From positions 15,768 to 79,767 of the forward strand of contig NZ_JBNYXQ010000015.1 in NCBI RefSeq assembly GCF_051380735.1: DNA of 64,000 nucleotides, read 5' to 3'. The DNA is from Janthinobacterium sp051380735 (lineage in GTDB: Bacteria > Pseudomonadota > Gammaproteobacteria > Burkholderiales > Burkholderiaceae_D). The first letter of the stretch is position 1, and every line of letters starts with the position of its first letter. Position numbers and translations under genes: made by a program. Shown piece by piece: positions 62,234 to 64,000 of the stretch. The notes below the pieces were generated by a model, which had not been told where the DNA came from, did no database searches, and worked only from the letters and a program-made list of their open reading frames with translations.

Positions 62234-63132
62234 CTGAGTTTATCGGGACCAGGCCCCAGCCGCTGGCCAGGATTGATGGCTTCCAGGGCCAGCAAAGCGG
62301 CGGCGTGGTCGGCCGTCGCATGGGTCTCGGCAATGGCTTCATAGCGCTGCGTGACCAGTTGCGTCACCGGCAGCGTGATATTGGCCGCCTCGGCCGCCGC
62401 CAGGATATTATGCATGTCCTTGACCTGGCTTTTCACCTGGCCGCCGGCAACGAAATTGCGCTCCAGCATGCGCTGTCCATGCACCTCCAGGATACGGCTC
62501 TCGGCAAAGCCGCCGCGTATCGCCGTGCGCACGGCCGCCGCATCGGCCCCCGCCGCCTGGGCCAATAACAACGCTTCGGCCACGATATTCAAGGTGGCGC
62601 CGACGATCAATTGATTGCACAACTTCGCAACCTGGCCGCTACCTGCTGGCCCCACCAAAGTTGGCCGGCCCATCGCAGCCAGGATGGTCTCCACAGTGGC
62701 ATAGTCGTGTGCACTGCCGCCAGCCATGATGGCCAGGCTGCCAGATTGCGCGCCACCGACGCCACCGGAGACTGGTGCGTCAATGAAAGCGTGGCCGGCC
62801 TTTTGCAGCATCGCATGAAACTGCTGCGCTTCCGACTGCCTGGTCGAACTCATGTCGATCCACAGTGTCGATGGCGCCATGGACGGCAAGGCTTCTTGCA
62901 TCACCTGCTCCACGACCGGTCCGGCCGCCAGCATCGAAATAATGACCTGCTCGCCAGCAACAGCGTCAGGCAATGATGCCGCTGCCTTTGCCCCTGCCGC
63001 GCGCAAAACCTGGGCCTTGCTGTGCGTGCGATTCCAAACTGTGACAGAATACCCAGCCTGCAACAGGCGCCGGACCATTGGATCCCCCATCAGGCCAGTA
63101 CCGAGAAATGCGATTTTTGTAGAGAATGTCAA
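62230..63132 (-). CDS. NAD(P)-dependent beta-hydroxyacid dehydrogenase
   Basis: Dehydrogenase of 300 residues in the 3-hydroxyisobutyrate/tartronate semialdehyde reductase family. It has the dinucleotide motif IAFLGTGLMGDPMVRRLL, the substrate block FIDAPVSGGVGGAQSGSLA and catalytic Lys170 in GSGQVAKLCNQL. The start is probably the TTG at 63132, with AGAGG 5 bases upstream; the frame from ATG 63195 adds residues not seen in the family. It converges with the M20 gene and is divergent from the PagL-like gene. Specificity not visible. Confidence 0.88.
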   Translation of the reverse strand: MTFSTKIAFLGTGLMGDPMVRRLLQAGYSVTVWNRTHSKAQVLRAAGAKAAASLPDAVAGEQVIISMLAAGPVVEQVMQEALPSMAPSTLWIDMSSTRQSEAQQFHAMLQKAGHAFIDAPVSGGVGGAQSGSLAIMAGGSAHDYATVETILAAMGRPTLVGPAGSGQVAKLCNQLIVGATLNIVAEALLLAQAAGADAAAVRTAIRGGFAESRILEVHGQRMLERNFVAGGQVKSQVKDMHNILAAAEAANITLPVTQLVTQRYEAIAETHATADHAAALLALEAINPGQRLGPGPDKLS

Positions 63133-63215
63133 TTGAACCTCTGAATATCGAGTGGCGAAACGGCAGCAAGACGCATGCCTGTGCAAACAAGACAAGCCTA
63201 ACGGCCAATTTTACG

Positions 63216-63788
63216 ATGAAAGCCTCTATGTTCTTCAAGAAGAATCTCCTCACCTGTGTCGCGGCCACTGCCGCGCTGATGGCCGCCAGCTCCAGCTTTG
63301 CCGCTGACGACAAGCTGATCGACTCCGTCTATGGCGAATACGCCAAAGGCGTAAAAATCCAGATGGTACGCGCCGGCGTGACCTCGAACTGGGACAAAGC
63401 CTGGTTTGTATCGAACGGTACCCAATTGAGCGGCTACTGGGATGCCAGCATCGGTGGCTGGGATGGCAAGAGCTACAAGAACGTCCCTGGCCAGCACCAG
63501 AAGCTGTGGGACCTGGGCTTGACGCCGGTGTTCCGCTTTGAAAACACCAGCAAGCGCGGCTTCTATGCGGAAGCCGGCATTGGCGTGCACATGCTGTCGA
63601 AGCTGTACAACAACGACGACGACCGCCTGTCCACCCACTTCCAGTTCGGCGACCACGCCGGTATCGGCTATGTGTTCGATAACAACTGGGAAGTCAGCGC
63701 CAAGATCCAGCACTTTTCGAATGGCGGCTACAAGAAACCGAACAGCGGCGTGAACTACGGCGTCGTCAAAGTGGCTTACCACTTCTGA
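63216..63788 (+). CDS. PagL-like lipid A deacylase (acyloxyacyl hydrolase)
   Basis: Outer-membrane beta-barrel of 190 residues. A signal peptide (MKASMFFKKNLLTCVAATAA ..., cut near SFAA) leads into an eight-strand-sized barrel ending in the typical aromatic Phe (KVAYHF). The PagL active-site segment is present as KIQHFSNGGYKKPNSG, giving His166 and Ser168. The third catalytic position of PagL, a Glu 12 residues after the Ser in Pseudomonas, is Asn180 here. The start could also be ATG 63228; neither has a clear ribosome site. PagL removes the 3-O acyl chain of lipid A; activity here is uncertain because of the missing Glu. Confidence 0.82.
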   Translation: MKASMFFKKNLLTCVAATAALMAASSSFAADDKLIDSVYGEYAKGVKIQMVRAGVTSNWDKAWFVSNGTQLSGYWDASIGGWDGKSYKNVPGQHQKLWDLGLTPVFRFENTSKRGFYAEAGIGVHMLSKLYNNDDDRLSTHFQFGDHAGIGYVFDNNWEVSAKIQHFSNGGYKKPNSGVNYGVVKVAYHF

Positions 63789-63806
63789 TAAGCAGCTTGA
63801 ATGAAG

Positions 63807-63835
63807 AGCCCTGCGCGCAGCGCAGGGCTTTTTTT
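63807..63835 (+). terminator. Rho-independent terminator of the PagL-like gene
   Basis: Perfect 9-bp stem AGCCCTGCG/CGCAGGGCT with a 5-base loop and seven T, 18 bases past the stop codon. Confidence 0.9.
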
Positions 63836-63870
63836 CGCCTGTCGATTTGGCAGCATGAAACCTGCAGACG

Positions 63871-63900
63871 AAAAAAAACCCGTCAATTTCTTGACGGGTT
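63871..63900 (-). terminator. Rho-independent terminator of the rRNA operon
   Basis: On the minus strand AACCCGTCAA pairs with TTGACGGGTT over a 4-base loop, followed by a T run. It lies about 20 bases past the 3' end of the 5S rRNA gene. Confidence 0.88.
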
Positions 63901-63921
63901 TCTCTCTACTACGAATAACAA

Positions 63922-64000
63922 GCCTGACGATAACCTACTTTCACACTGGTTGCAGCACTATCATCGGCGCAAAGTTGTTTCACGGTCCTGTTCGGGATGG
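63922..64000 (-). rRNA. rrf: 5S ribosomal RNA (3' part, cut by the right edge)
   Basis: The reverse complement of the last 79 bases reads as the 3' two-thirds of a betaproteobacterial 5S rRNA: CCATCCCGAACAGGACCGTG, then GCGCCGATGATAGTG, and the end GAAAGTAGGTTATCGTCAGG. The 5' part, and presumably the 23S and 16S genes, lie to the right of the window. The exact 3' end is placed by base-pairing expectation. Confidence 0.93.

Noticed and set aside
1..64000. CRISPR arrays, insertion sequences, prophage or tRNA genes
   Set aside because: I saw no regularly spaced repeats, transposase or phage proteins, and recognised no tRNA. Small or diverged elements could be missed by eye.

Overview
The window is a dense stretch of chromosome from a high-GC betaproteobacterium. 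The gene set (arginine succinyltransferase operon of the aruF/aruG two-subunit type, yajC-secD-secF, tgt-queA, gltIJKL, pyrC-DUF3025) and the protein sequences suggest Burkholderiales, most likely an Oxalobacteraceae-type bacterium (Janthinobacterium/Duganella/Massilia relatives). That placement comes from gene content and remembered family sequences, not from a search. I see no phage, transposase, insertion sequence or CRISPR array. The only accessory-looking locus is a small toxin-antitoxin pair near 44 kb.

Layout. 1-5.5 kb: a secreted S9 peptidase cut by the left edge, two amino-acid permeases and a RidA-family protein. 5.7-10.8 kb: an ABC-F ATPase, an old-yellow-enzyme reductase, a glycine-zipper envelope protein, DUF1993 and DUF2167 proteins. 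10.9-24.1 kb: the complete arginine succinyltransferase (AST) catabolic operon on the minus strand, in the order AraC/ArgR-type regulator, astC, aruF, aruG, astD, astB, a 1565-residue NAD-glutamate dehydrogenase, astE. The pathway turns arginine into two glutamates. The embedded dehydrogenase would carry glutamate on to 2-oxoglutarate. 24.2-27.8 kb: MarR regulator, a small acidic protein, an HDOD protein, a GST and a WYL regulator. 27.8-33.6 kb: secF, secD, yajC and tgt, queA on the minus strand, with recG divergent. 35.9-43.4 kb: a tightly packed run pyrC, DUF3025, Gfo/Idh/MocA oxidoreductase, MFS transporter, a 41-codon membrane ORF and a large SWIM/SNF2 helicase. 43.5-44.2 kb: a HigBA-like pair whose toxin gene appears frameshifted. 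44.4-47.6 kb: gltIJKL glutamate/aspartate ABC importer. 47.8-53.9 kb: an ATM1-type ABC exporter, acyl-CoA thioesterase, PhoD phosphatase, and a membrane LytTR regulator divergent from an acyltransferase. 54-57.4 kb: two tandem acyl-CoA ligases. 57.7-60.8 kb: a lipoprotein metallopeptidase directly behind a molybdopterin oxidoreductase. 61-63.8 kb: an M20 amidohydrolase, a beta-hydroxyacid dehydrogenase and a PagL-like lipid A deacylase. The 3' part of a 5S rRNA gene lies at the right edge on the minus strand, so an rRNA operon continues past the window.

A theme of the window is amino-acid uptake and nitrogen catabolism: two permeases, RidA, the AST operon with its own glutamate dehydrogenase, and the Glt importer. 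Long open frames antisense to these genes, up to 2565 codons, are codon-usage shadows and are not annotated. I found no large undescribed system. The best leads are the small ORF coupled to the MFS gene, the broken toxin reading frame, the glutamate dehydrogenase inside the AST operon, and two genes that look leaderless.
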